A stretch of 64,000 nucleotides of DNA from Dermanyssus gallinae. Its lineage: Eukaryota; Arthropoda; Arachnida; Mesostigmata; Dermanyssidae. Position numbers and translations under genes: made by a program. Below are positions 33,165-44,303 of the stretch, piece after piece. Under the pieces are notes generated by a model. The model ran no database searches and had not been told where the DNA came from. It worked only from the letters and a program-made list of their open reading frames with translations. Numbering within the stretch: the first letter of the stretch is position 1; each line of letters begins with the position of its first letter. Where the stretch lies: contig QVRM01002216.1 in the NCBI GenBank assembly GCA_003439945.1, positions 248,001-312,000 on the forward strand, written 5' to 3'.

Positions 33165-34990
33165 CATATATATTCACCATAATATTGGTAGCAGCATACA
33201 TCGGATGTTGTGCGAATCTACACTGATTCTAAGTAGTGTTTACGTGATTGTAGCGACGCTGTGTCTATTTCGGTGCAGACAAGTATATGGTATCTAGAAG
33301 TACCACATGCTCCCACACAAAATATGCACACACAGCCATCGACCTCAAAACACTGTCGACTTAAACACATGTGGTGATGGTAGCCGTGCCAAGTCACTCG
33401 ACAAACTAGTGCTCGGTTCTTCTGGGCTCCTCTCTTCCATTTGTCCGAGCAAAACGCTGGTCCGTCTGTATAGTTATTAGACGCAAACCATACGTTGCGT
33501 ATCGCCCGAAACTCTATACACTCTGAGTACAGCCCCACTAGGCGGTAATCTGTCTGGGGAAATCCTCTGTAAGGGTTCGTTCGCGACATAGTTCAAGCGC
33601 GAAGGTAGCAGATGCGCTTTTGGGTAGACTTAGCACGCGTTTAATATAAAATGCCTAGACTTTTCAAATTGCTAATAGTGAGAAAAAATGCTGTTGCAGA
33701 CAGGCCGTGTCGTCAAATAGGGACAATTTTTAGCCTGAATATACTTAGCGCTGTCGTCAGGTCGTATCTTGAAGTTCACCGAAAAGCATGACAGTTGCTG
33801 TTGCCCTGGCTGGTACTATCTCGACATGTCTCCTAAAAGAGAGTCGTCGTGTCAATGTAACGCCGAGATGAGGAAAGTGACTGACGAAGTCTCCAATGCA
33901 GCGCCATTAAATTTGATACGGCTGCGGTGCATGCTGTTGTTGCATGCACTGTCTTTTTGCACCAATTGGCTGTTTTATTCAGGAAATACTGCCGACGTTT
34001 ACGCGACTTTGCGAGGATGACTAGGTCATCTGCGTAGAAGGCGTGCGGAGCGTTTGCTTCGCGTAGACGATCCGATAGGATTGCTATGTACATAATAAAA
34101 AGAACGGACTAGCAGAATCTCCTTGGGTCAATCCTACCGTTTGCGTCATGGTGTCCTTGACGTAATGATCTTCTAATGATTCTTAACTATGATAGAGTTA
34201 TGTTGAAGCATGTCCCGGACAAGGTTATACATTGCATTGCGTATTAAGAATTTGCTACGAATTATCTCTAAAAGACGGTTCCTTGGAGAAAAGTCAAATG
34301 CGGTCTTGAAAATCCATGAATGCGGTACACGTCATTTCTTTATTTTGGCAACGTCGTTCCACATAATTCAGTAGGAAGTTGACAGCATCTTTGGTTAATC
34401 GTCCGGGGAGGAATCCGTGTTGCTTAAGGGTAGCTGTTTGCGCTGTTATATAAGCTTGACACTACGAGTGATGTAAGTATTTTGTACAGAGTGCTCGTCA
34501 GTGCGATTTCTCGGTAATTTGTCGGGTCAGTAGCGTCTCCCTTCCGCTTATATATTGGGTTCAAGAAACTCTTTCTCCACTATTCAGGTATCTTACCTTG
34601 ACTTAGGCAGTTGTTATAATGATTTGTTAAGACTGGATATCTAGTATAAAGGTTTGACCTTAGTGTTCATAGAATATCCGGCCCGGTCCTGCAGATTATT
34701 GTTTTTCTTTGTCTTGATTGCTTGCATAATTTCGGCTTTAGCAAAAGGTGTAAATTCTCCTGGGTAGTCCATGTCGGGCAATGTCACCACTCTCTTTAGC
34801 AGATTTGTAAATTGTGTTTCGCACTTCTCGTCGTTAATTAGCGGGTTTGCTGTTTCGGGTTTCATGGGTAGGAGGCCAGGTTTCTTTACACTATTTCGTA
34901 TAAGTTGCAGATGTTGCTTTTCTTCGCAATGGCGCTTTTTGCGAGTTGGTTAAGTCCATAGAAGCTCTTGTCATCGTGGCAGAAGCAATA
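33165..34990 (-). mobile_element. Degenerate LINE family 1, copy 2
   Basis: This is the reverse-oriented relative of the element at 8.6-10.1 kb. Shared blocks include ETANPLINDEK..FTNLLKRVVTLPDMDYPGEF (minus, 34865-34741) and HAFYADDLVILAKSRK (about 34055-34008), which holds the catalytic YADD. Also shared is the 3' Cys/His cluster CLSRQCFEVDGCVCIFC...YHILVCTE (about 33370-33260). The 3' terminus around AATATTATGGTGA (33183-33168) matches copy 1. Frameshifts interrupt every domain. Minus-strand similarity to LINE endonuclease/linker sequence may continue to about 36.1 kb, but weakly. Confidence 0.85.
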
Positions 34991-36120
34991 TATGTAATAA
35001 AAACCATATCGCACACACATTGTAAATAGGCTAAAGTGGCAAATATGAATAAGACATGGTAATCTCATAATTGCCTTGGATTTTTACCGCGTTGATGTTC
35101 AGACCCCAGAGCACCAGCAAGGCTGCCCTAAGTCTTCGTTGCGTTAGTGCTCACACCCATGAGTATGTGCGTAGCTTATTTCAGATTTGCACATTCAATA
35201 TGTCATCATTGAAGCCAGGAGAAGGCTTAATGCCTACCTATTGGTCATCCGTGCCTGTGGAAAACGTACGTAGCTCAATTTAATGTCCTTTCGCTTCCAG
35301 CCATTAGCGACTTTCCTGAGAGTCGAGGTTCAGATTTTAATTAGTCGAACTTAAATCGACAAATCGCTTTGGCATTTTGTAAGACGCTACCGAGGGGATT
35401 TTCTATCAGTACCGCAGATAAGGTATTATCTTGCACATACGTTGTAAGACAGTTGGACTTAAATCCAAACTGGGGCTGCTCTCTGTCGTTCGATGAAATT
35501 TGAAACACCGATTTTTCCCTCGATCGGTTCGATGGGTATTAAATGGGACTTGAATCCTAGAACAATACTACTCAAGGGGGTGCGCGGTCAACATATCTGA
35601 ACGATATACTGTTTGTGGAAGGTCCGGTGTCGTAGTGCGTCCTTCTGTTAGTAAAGAGACAGATGCGCAGTACTTTGTAGTCTTGAGCTCTTCAAGGGTC
35701 GCAGCATCCGTAAGAGCGGTACTAACGTTGTTAATTATTCCCCAGAAGTAACTGGTAACAAGCTTCTCTTATCGTCTTCCTTAATTCGTTAAGTGCAGCT
35801 TCTATGCCTGTTCTATATTGTTAGTGGCCGCATCTATTTCTAGGCCGCACCTCAGTGGACAATAAGGTTTACATCACCCACTTTTCTATATAGGTCCTTC
35901 AGATGAGCCATCATGCACCCTGCAGTGAAAACATTCCTTGACAATCCCTGGTTTGTGCAAAATGAGCTCTGAATATTTAGCGTTGTACTATATTAATCTT
36001 TTGTTTGAAAGGAATAAGCTCTGCCGCCTTTTTCTGACGTTTATGGAAAAACCTCACATACCGGGTTCGATTGCACATTACCGCCGCGCACGAAGCATCA
36101 AACGAAGCTGCCCCTCGCGT
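34991..36120 (-). other. Possible 5' continuation of LINE family 1 copy 2
   Basis: No intact gene. Minus-strand stretches such as IEAALNELRKTIREAC (about 35800-35750) read like the endonuclease-RT linker of a LINE. This would place the whole interval in the same decayed element, inserted next to LINE copy B. The family-1 copy at 8.6 kb does not include this part, so the match cannot be checked inside the window. Confidence 0.35.
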
Positions 36121-36124
36121 TGCG

Positions 36125-37945
36125 TTAAATATATATTTTATTTAACTCGTAACGGGGTTAACAATTGTCCCCTAGCGAACGTGACGACAAACTACATCAG
36201 CCCTAGGTCCAGGCCTGGTGTAGACCACCTGGACAAGGTGCCAAGCACCGCCGTGGCGTTTCCACGTTGTATATCCAATGATAGCCTTTGCCGAAAAAAA
36301 TCACCAGCGCGTGGGTCACCCGTAGCCAATCTGAGACACTTGCATATCTTAGTAATAACTCCCTCAGTAATTTTACCTGGGCCCCCTAAGGTCTCAAAGG
36401 CAAAAGGTCGAAAGTCCATAGAGTCTCCAATATGTGCATACTTCCGACACTTATTTCTTTCCGCATGCGAAACAGCATAACCAGCCTGGGTAGCGCCGTG
36501 ACTGACCATTGAAGGTGCTAAAGAGTCAGTCACGGTAGCGTCCCAGACAAGTGTCTTCCCACCTTCAAAAGCTGTTAGGGTCATCCCATCAGGTCGTCGA
36601 GAGTCGTCTGTGTACAAGCCTGCGGGTTCGAGAACACAAGGGTAGCCGGAAGACCTTAGAGCACGGGCTAGGGTATCATTTAACGCAGCATGTCTCGTCC
36701 TACGGCCTAAACTGCGGATGCAAGATAAGCCATGGTGACCAAGAGGTGAGACCTTTTCGCCACAGCTGCACACATGTTCCTCGACTAGAGGGACTCCAAG
36801 GCGGAGGCCAACGCAGATCCTGACGACAAAGTCATCTAAGAGAGTTCCAACGGGAGCACTCGGTAGGGCATTGAGCCATGCACCAGCACCACTAGATGAA
36901 ACTGCTCGGAGCCGTGCTTTTTCCACCTCGTCTTCTGTTGAATTAAAAAGATTGGCGAGTTGTATATCCTCCAACGGCGCGGTCCAGCTTGCCTGGGAAG
37001 TAGGTTCTTCTGGAGGGGGTGCTCCAGTGCGTGCCAAGAGACACTCCTTAGAATCTTCTAGTAGACAACGTAACCGCTCGACGGCTGGGAAGTCTAGTAT
37101 CTTCGACGCCCTATGCCAGGTACTAGACATTGAAGCGACTACCGCGGGACCTGCGACCAAGACAGCGTCTGGAATGCCTAGGCTTCCTTTTGCCACTGGC
37201 AGAAGGGCTTGTCTGCGGGCTGTCTCTGGTAAACTTAGGTTAAGTAAGGAAGTCAGGGAGTTCAACGTGTGGGTGTTCAATTGTTCTAGAATATTTATAT
37301 CTTGCGTTAGGTCAATCCCACGAAGCAGGTGGTTTACCCGTGCTGTCGAGAAGCAAGACCTTAGTAAGAACAATCCCCTGTGTGCACCCAAAAGACCTAA
37401 GCGGCTTGAGGAGGATTTTAACTTATCCACCCAGCCAGATAACTGTTCTTCCTTCCCGTCGTCAAGAAGTGGCACGCCTAATAAGGTAAGGTTGGCCTTA
37501 TTTGTCCTGATACATTCTGGAAGAAGGTCGGTTATCAGTCTGATCGAGGAGTCGGATATTGATGATCCCGACACAAAGAGTTCGCATTTTTGTGGGTTAA
37601 GGCATAACCCGCTTTTTGTTGCAAAATCCAGTATTTTCTGAATATCGCGGGCCACTGTTACAGGGTCACCGGCTAACACGCCATCATCTAAGTACCATAC
37701 ATTAAATGGGGACTCGAGAGAGTCTATTAGCTCCTTGATGGCGAGGCAGAACAGTGGAGGCCCTAATGGGTCGCCCTGCTGCAGGCCCGACTGTGAGAGT
37801 ATGACGTGGTCCATCAACAGCAGTTGAGTTGGATTTCTGTATGCCTGCACAAAGTAGTGGTATAAATCAGGCGCATGGGATACAACAGCTTTTAAAAGAT
37901 GGTCACGTCGAACGTCGAACGCTGTTAAAAGCATTCTGAAAATGC

Positions 37946-37948
<3 letters not shown>
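36125..37948 (-). mobile_element. 5'-truncated LINE with YLDDG-type RT and restriction-like endonuclease, copy B
   Basis: Same family as copy A on the opposite strand, but with a long intact frame. Its 5' (upper-coordinate) edge stops directly at a (TA)n tract (about 37949-37983). Its 3' side is TAAATAAAATATAT near 36125-36145, like the TAAA/TA tail of copy A. The truncation falls inside RT motif A in both copies. Confidence 0.85.
36192..37934 (-). CDS. LINE polyprotein fragment: reverse transcriptase palm/thumb, zinc knuckle, endonuclease-like domain
   Basis: A 580-codon uninterrupted frame. Motifs are GLQQGDPLGPPLF (residues ~54-66), WYLDDGVLAGDP (~81-92), thumb segments (LLLRSCFSTARVNHLLRGID), the zinc cluster CSCGEKVSPLGHHGLSC, RRTRHAALNDTLARAL, then RPDGMTLTAFEGGKTLVWDATV and the terminal LDIQRGNATAVLGTL. 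The first ~11 residues are out of frame relative to the family. A 7-base tandem duplication (TTCGACG) near 37915 shifts the frame just after the expected NAFNSVRR of motif A. The element cannot move alone, as the N-terminal half is missing. Family assignment to restriction-endonuclease LINEs is by motif only. Confidence 0.85.
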   Translation of the reverse strand: MLLTAFDVRRDHLLKAVVSHAPDLYHYFVQAYRNPTQLLLMDHVILSQSGLQQGDPLGPPLFCLAIKELIDSLESPFNVWYLDDGVLAGDPVTVARDIQKILDFATKSGLCLNPQKCELFVSGSSISDSSIRLITDLLPECIRTNKANLTLLGVPLLDDGKEEQLSGWVDKLKSSSSRLGLLGAHRGLFLLRSCFSTARVNHLLRGIDLTQDINILEQLNTHTLNSLTSLLNLSLPETARRQALLPVAKGSLGIPDAVLVAGPAVVASMSSTWHRASKILDFPAVERLRCLLEDSKECLLARTGAPPPEEPTSQASWTAPLEDIQLANLFNSTEDEVEKARLRAVSSSGAGAWLNALPSAPVGTLLDDFVVRICVGLRLGVPLVEEHVCSCGEKVSPLGHHGLSCIRSLGRRTRHAALNDTLARALRSSGYPCVLEPAGLYTDDSRRPDGMTLTAFEGGKTLVWDATVTDSLAPSMVSHGATQAGYAVSHAERNKCRKYAHIGDSMDFRPFAFETLGGPGKITEGVITKICKCLRLATGDPRAGDFFRQRLSLDIQRGNATAVLGTLSRWSTPGLDLGLM

Positions 37949-37984
<36 letters not shown>

Positions 37985-37986
<2 letters not shown>

Positions 37987-38955
37987 CCCTAGCCGCTTGA
38001 ATTTCACGGAGCTTGGCTACCGTTCTAGGTCAGACTAGTTCGCGATGTTTCCTTTTAGTGCACGGTTAACTCGTCAAGGTCAAGCGTAAAGGCATGTGCG
38101 AGTATATACATACCTATTGTTTTGAGATACAGAACACTGGATGTGGATAGCGTGTTTGCTGCTAGCGAGAAGTAAGAACGAACGTTGCTGTAGCTCAGAT
38201 GAAGTTAGCATACACGAAAATGGATCGTCCCTTTTCTGAGTGAGATTCGGGTAACTGGGAATTCATCGAGTCTGTTAAATGCGTTAGTCCGTTGGGCGGT
38301 TCTTAAGCGCTGTACGCCGGATCGCGTTTTACGTCCTTCGACTCCACAGTGGAGTGCCGCGTGTTTGGCGCTGGAGCCTTCCCGGCTTAATCAAGGCTGG
38401 TCCCAAGTCTATACCGGGGTATGAAAAGTTTGGGGACCTTGTTGATTCAAGGTACGTCGCGTTTCCAACTTAGCTTGAAGGTTATTTAGTGCTTCTGTAA
38501 AATGCGGTTTGATTGGCCTTACTCTGCGTGAAAGGTGCATTTCCTTTCAGTGGGCGGTTGAAGGGTGACGGTTGAAAACTTACAGCCCAAATGCGACAAA
38601 CGGCTGTTTGTGTGTATGCGTCGAAATGGAAAAGATAGAACAGTCTTCTCGGTATCGGCTTAATGCCATCGCAAGAAAACGTCGCAAAAATTACCACAAA
38701 AAGAATTATTCTTAGAATGCAAGCAACTTGTGTCTGAAACCACAAGCTACACACAAGAAATTTATTGTCTTTAAAGAGAGAAACTAACAGACAGAAACAA
38801 CGCCTAGAAGATCAGGCCAAGCATTTCTTTAAAGACATGCTCCCACATGCCATTGAGGTAATTCGGAAGTAGGAACAGGACCAAGCGGCCAAGAGCGGTA
38901 GGTCGCACGCTACCCACATATGGGTGTGCCGAAATGCATTTTTCTTCTTTCAAAA

Positions 38956-39007
<52 letters not shown>

Positions 39008-39590
39008 TTTTGGTTATTTATTGATTCGTTTATTACAATTACGACAACAATTCAAAAGCAGTGGTAATCATAACAACAAACTGGAGTCAAATGTGCGTGT
39101 ATGCTAGCGATCCAGATCTACGTCTCTTGAGTATCTTACCTGATATCCGCATCAATAAAAACAGCACCTGAATCCGCTAGCCGAGTTCTTGATACTTAAT
39201 TGCCAATATTTGATTGTGCATTACTAGCGACGACAAGACGGGTTTCAATTTGCACCTCAGCGCCTCGGCGTCACGACGGCTCTAGTAGGATAGCTCGCGC
39301 CCCATTCCGCGTTAAGGTCTCTCCAGGGTCTCTCGTCTGAATTGTCCGTGGGGTCGGTTTTTCGAGAGCCTGCACCAAGCCGCGGCATACAGCATCACCG
39401 CGACTCGATCGATCGGATTAGCCCGTAAAGACGCAACATCCTAAAGTTAGTGAGCGAAAACAGTCGGTTCCATGACTGTAAGGCTGGAACATAACCTGGC
39501 CATCGTCCCAAGGATCACCGCGATATGTGATTGGCCAACGAGATTCATTAAAGCTCGTTCTAAATCGAATAGTTCATATATTAGAGGGGG
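37985..39590. other. Intergenic stretch, no gene recognised
   Basis: Contains a small palindrome near 38340 (ACTCCACAGTGGAGT) and the TA palindrome listed separately. Short open frames have no recognisable motifs. Confidence 0.4.
38951..39012. repeat. Perfect palindrome: (AT)n flanked by CAAAAAAC / GTTTTTTG
   Basis: A 46-base AT run is bounded by CAAAAAAC on the left and its exact reverse complement on the right, so the full ~62 bases are self-complementary and could extrude as a cruciform. Confidence 0.9.
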
Positions 39591-39779
39591 GGGGGGGCTC
39601 TAATGACACAGAAATTACAAGTAAAACGGGGTTTGTCTAAGACGACGGCCTTCGTGAGGGGAAGGCACTATGAAGTGAGGGGAAAAATTAAAGATATAGG
39701 CATAGGAATGTACACGACGATAGCGATGAGAAGCACAACCTGGCGAGCAGCCGGATATAAGAATAGGCATCTAACTACG

Positions 39780-39936
39780 GCATTTGCAACTTACGGGTTC
39801 CATCACGTGTTATGCAGCACACAAGAGCTCTACAATCCTCAGGAGTAGTAGGTGCGCGAGATGCTTAGGCCATTGTGATAGATACCACGCCGCAGCATGT
39901 CCAACAGTGCAGTCAATAGCTGAACTCGCAAGATAA
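39780..39936 (+). pseudogene. Possible gag-like zinc-knuckle remnant
   Basis: A short frame encodes SSRCARCLGHCDRYHAAACP and ends at TAA (39934-39936). The spacing C-x2-C..H..C resembles retrotransposon zinc knuckles. There is no adjoining protease or polymerase, and the frame upstream (39603-39848) is different. The 13-mer TTAAAGCTCGTTC occurs about 480 bases apart on either side (near 39548 and 40027), which could mark repeat ends. Weak evidence. Confidence 0.25.
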
Positions 39937-40039
39937 GGGAAGATCCTGTGACGCAGAAGAACCACTGATTGAGACTAATGTACTTATTTAAAATTTACCC
40001 AACCTGCGTGTTAATAAACCATAGTAATTAAAGCTCGTT

Positions 40040-42180
40040 CACGCATTCATAGAAGCGTCTTCTTAGTCTTCACGATGACTGCCAGTCTATGGCTCAGCGG
40101 GCTTCAAGATTACTGCACATCTGTGCTGTGCTTACACTTGCAGTGACCGCTGCGACGGCGTATTATTGGGACGCATGAGCACATCAACAGTGGACCACGC
40201 TGACGTTTACATATATATATATATATATATATATGAGTTAGTGTGAACCAAGCATCGGCTAAGTGACATGTATATAATGAATACAAAATAATAACAATAA
40301 TATACACAAAATCCTAGAGATTTAACGATTTAGTAAGAAACGAGCATGCACATAAGCAGGCTATACTATCACGAACTCATTTACCTTTGTAAGAAAATGC
40401 AACTGCTCTATGTTCGGGTTGAGTATGCACACAATACCCAACACAGGGGGGGGGGGCACGGATGACCCCGAGGATGTATGTGCTGTATAACGTCACTGAG
40501 GGACGTTTTAGGACCAGTTTTTGCGTGACTGTCAAGCGTGCCATATACCGGCCGACGACAAAACAAGTCAGCGATAAGTTTCGACGCAGCGCAGACAGTG
40601 TTTTTGTGCTTGCGTGATTTTGTCAGTGTTTGCACGGCGTGCGACGTGAACAGGGTTATGTCAAATACTTCAAACAAATATTTTACTTTCAAACAATATA
40701 TATATATATATATATATATAGTTGTAATTTCCAGTTTAACCATCGGAGCTCTCTTTTGTTTGTGATGGACCCTGGAAAGGGCGTAGGTAGGATGTATCAG
40801 ATGATGGAACGAGTTTGCCGCCCGTTGTCCACTAACACTTATTGCCAACTTTTTCAGTGCTGTGCTGTCGACGACAGATAGACGTAGATTAGACTACTGC
40901 TTTGGACGCACGTTACAAAGTTCGACACGTTATCCACCCAGCAAACCATTCTGCCACCCACTGGCAAGAGATTAGCGCTATTCGACGCTAGTAATTCGGC
41001 ATCGGTAATCCAGTTTAATCCAGGTGCGGCGTCTATCCAACCAAAGTTGACGGCAAGGTTAGACTAATCTTTCGACCGGAGACTTAAGGTGGTTGGAATA
41101 TTTGCGTCAAAGGCTATCTATCACTCAAGACATACTGCGAGGACATGCGGCTTCAGCTAAAAGCGACTTTTAACTAACTCTAGGTGAGACAATTAGCGAT
41201 TTGCACAGTTTGGACACTTGTTGTTGTAAGACAATTGTAAGCTGTAATGTGTTATTGAACAAACGTGCTATAAACGTGTATGAACTAGTAGCCCGGAACT
41301 CGCTGCGCCGCAATCCCAAACGCTTTTCCCTATATATGCGGTACATCTTTTTTGTAATGTAGATAAAGAATAGAAGCATTGACATAGACGATCGAAAACA
41401 CAACAAGCACATGCATATATAAATGCAGTACATTTTTTTGTTAATGTAGATAGAGAACAGAAACATTACTCTAGTACTGTTTCATATATGCATAAACGCT
41501 TAAAAGCATTACCAGCAACAATGTGTCCCTAGTAAGAGTCCGCCAACACATTTCTATACTGTAGCTTTAAGGAATACAACCGCTGGTGTGTGTGTGGGTG
41601 GTCGGTGGTGAGGCTGGAGCTTCATAACGTAGTGTGTGTGAGGGAAGATGCTTCTGCCTTTATCCCTCTTACGGGTAGAATGACATTGTTCGAGGTGACG
41701 ACATCGGCTGTAATAGTTGTCTTAACGAGACAACGCCATGCTACAACAACGATCTAATTAATAATGATGCAGCAACATAGGTTGTACAACAAGACACTCA
41801 GCCGTCAATCCGCAACTAACGTAACAAAGCTCTTATCATCTTAGTCTCGTCGTCGGAGTTTATGAAGAGCTTCTTTGCGTGCGTTTGTACTGGTTTTGCC
41901 TTTGTCCTTCTATCGATCAGGCAATGTCAGATTTAAGGTCCGTGTGCCGAGATTCGCCATCGATGATCCTGCGCCGCCGTCACATATAATGCGTCGAACT
42001 ACATGGTTTCCCTATTTGGTCGTCGTACGATTGAATAGTTGAGATAAGAAACTGACAAATAGACATAAGCGAAGAGTTCGGCAGGAGTTTTTTTTCTCAT
42101 TTTATTTATATTCTATATCGGAGGCTTCAGGCGTTGGCCGGCCGGCAAGCAACCGGCAGCCAGGATCACTGGCAATTAGC
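40040..42180. other. Intergenic stretch, no gene recognised
   Basis: Includes a G(10) run near 40447, (TA)n tracts near 40210-40233 and 40698-40720, and unremarkable unique sequence. Open frames are short or built on TA repeats. Confidence 0.4.
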
Positions 42181-42190
42181 AGGCTTTCTC

Positions 42191-42192
42191 TT

Positions 42193-42229
<37 letters not shown>

Positions 42230-42266
42230 ATATATATATATATATATATAAATATATATATATATA
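42191..42266. repeat. (CT)n then (TA)n compound microsatellite
   Basis: A pure CT run of about 35 bases (42191-42226) passes through TTTC into TA repeats ending at 42266. Confidence 0.95.
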
Positions 42267-42286
42267 GTGGTCCCAACCCACTCTAT

Positions 42287-42363
42287 ACGAGATAGAGTAA
42301 TATCCTAGTGCACACGTTTGCGGGAGACAATTGTAGCTCCATTTGCATTCTTAATAAATCAAT
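42287..42363. repeat. ~75-bp dispersed repeat, copy 2, sandwiched between TA arrays
   Basis: ACGAGATAGAGTAATAT...CTAGTGCACACG...GGGAGACAATTGT...TTAATAAAT matches the copy in BUB3 intron 2. A TA tract ends about 20 bases before it and a ~90-bp TA tract starts directly after it. Confidence 0.85.

Positions 42364-42454
<91 letters not shown>
42364..42454. repeat. (TA)n microsatellite, ~90 bp
   Basis: Nearly pure TA with single interruptions (AAATA near 42371 and ATGTA near 42425). It follows the dispersed repeat directly. Confidence 0.93.
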
Positions 42455-42457
<3 letters not shown>

Positions 42458-42499
42458 CGAGCAAAACCAGATTCCACCGCCCTCTCAAGCTTGGAATGG

Positions 42500-43792
42500 C
42501 ATGACAATGATACTTGTTCGATACGTGAGAGATTTCACCCTTGCCAGTACCGCCCCAGCAAGCACCACCATCGCCGCCACCACCACCACCACCATCACCG
42601 CCCCGATGTGTCGGAGCGAAGCTTCTATGGCGAGCGGTGGTGACCAGATGTATTCTATGACTACCCTCGTCCTCGTCCTCGTCCTCATCGTCGTCGTCGT
42701 CGTCGGCAACGTCATAACAATAATATCATCTATCTATCCGCCTGTCGCTGTGATGAGAGACAACCCACCCACCAACCACTGCCCGATGACCGACCGACCG
42801 TAGAGACGAAACAAAGGAGTCGACGACAACGAAAAGCTGCAACAACAGCAACAACTACAACAACAACAACTACAACAACAACAAACCAGGCAGGCCATCC
42901 ACATATGCGACCAATTTGGCTAAATAGTTGTAGTAGTAGCATTACTAGTGGAACAATAAGAAGAAGAACAAGAATCTTCTCTTCAGCATACTACTACGAT
43001 CTTTTTGACCACACGTAGTAAACCGTAAGTGTACCTATCATCATCACCGTCATCATCCACTGTCAGTCTCTCTGCTCGTGCGTTCGTAAGTGTTATCGGT
43101 GCGTGTTCGTTAGAAAAAAAAGGGGCTATCGCTTGTTGTTGTTGTTGTGTCGGTGACAGGAGGTAGGCGTGAGTGATACCGCTCGCCGTGATTGCCGCTG
43201 GATCTATCATGGATTGATTGGTTGGTTGATTGATTGATTGATGGAGTTGCCTTGAGCCTTTTTCTGTGGTACTGCTGGTACCACAGAAGATAGTAAGACT
43301 GGTAAGAAGCTGGTGGTACTTCTACTTGTAGATGTCTACAAGCAGCTACTTCTTCTGTACAGCTACAGCTAACTACGAACCTGTACATCTACGTACAGTA
43401 CAGTACGGCTTCGATTCGACTCGACTGTCGAGGGAAGAAGAACCAGAACAAGAACAAGTAGTGTTGTAGATCTCTAACGTGAATGGGCAGTATGGGCAAG
43501 AACGAATCTAGACAGTTCGATCGTGGCTTGCACACTATACCACTAGCATCAACCGCATCTACAGCAGCAGCAGCAGCAGCAGCTGTAACAGTAATAGTCT
43601 CCGGTAACTCGGGCAGACAAGTTTCATTCCTCGCCGGATCACCCAGCAACGATATCGTAGCTTCCATATCGACATATTCTTGGCGGTAGACAAAAGTTCA
43701 TCTCCTTCTGAGCGCTAGCCGATTTCGGAGGTAGAACTGCATGTAGAACCGAAGAATGGAAGGGGTACTAGTAGCTGATGTTGCTGTCGTAG

Positions 43793-43829
<37 letters not shown>

Positions 43830-44265
43830 CGTAGTTGTTGCCACCGCCGTTGAATAAATGCACAATCATCATTATTATCGTCACCATCATAATATTACTA
43901 TTAGACTTAATTATTGAAACAGGGATGAAGTAGGTGACGGTCTGTTTTTCGGTACGGGGTGCGTGCCAGCATGCGTAATTGCTGATGCCATTGTTGTTGT
44001 TGTTCCAACTACGGAGGAAAATAAGAAACTAGGGTGATGCGCAAATATATATATATATATATATATCGTGGTCGTTCTCATCATAGAAAGTAAATCGTGA
44101 TCATTGACAACCAAAGATACAAAATTTCTCTATGCGAGTAGTAGTAGTGATAGTTGTAGCATCAGTAGTAGACGTAAGTGGATAGAGAGCAAAGTTTGAG
44201 GTATTGAGGCTTTAAAAATGATTGTGCTTTATTAAACTGTCGCCTCTCTCAATGAATCGCCGGTC

Positions 44266-44303
<38 letters not shown>

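Noticed and set aside
36871..37641. 256-codon plus-strand frame
   Set aside because: It is the antisense shadow of the LINE copy B open frame, with no motifs of its own.
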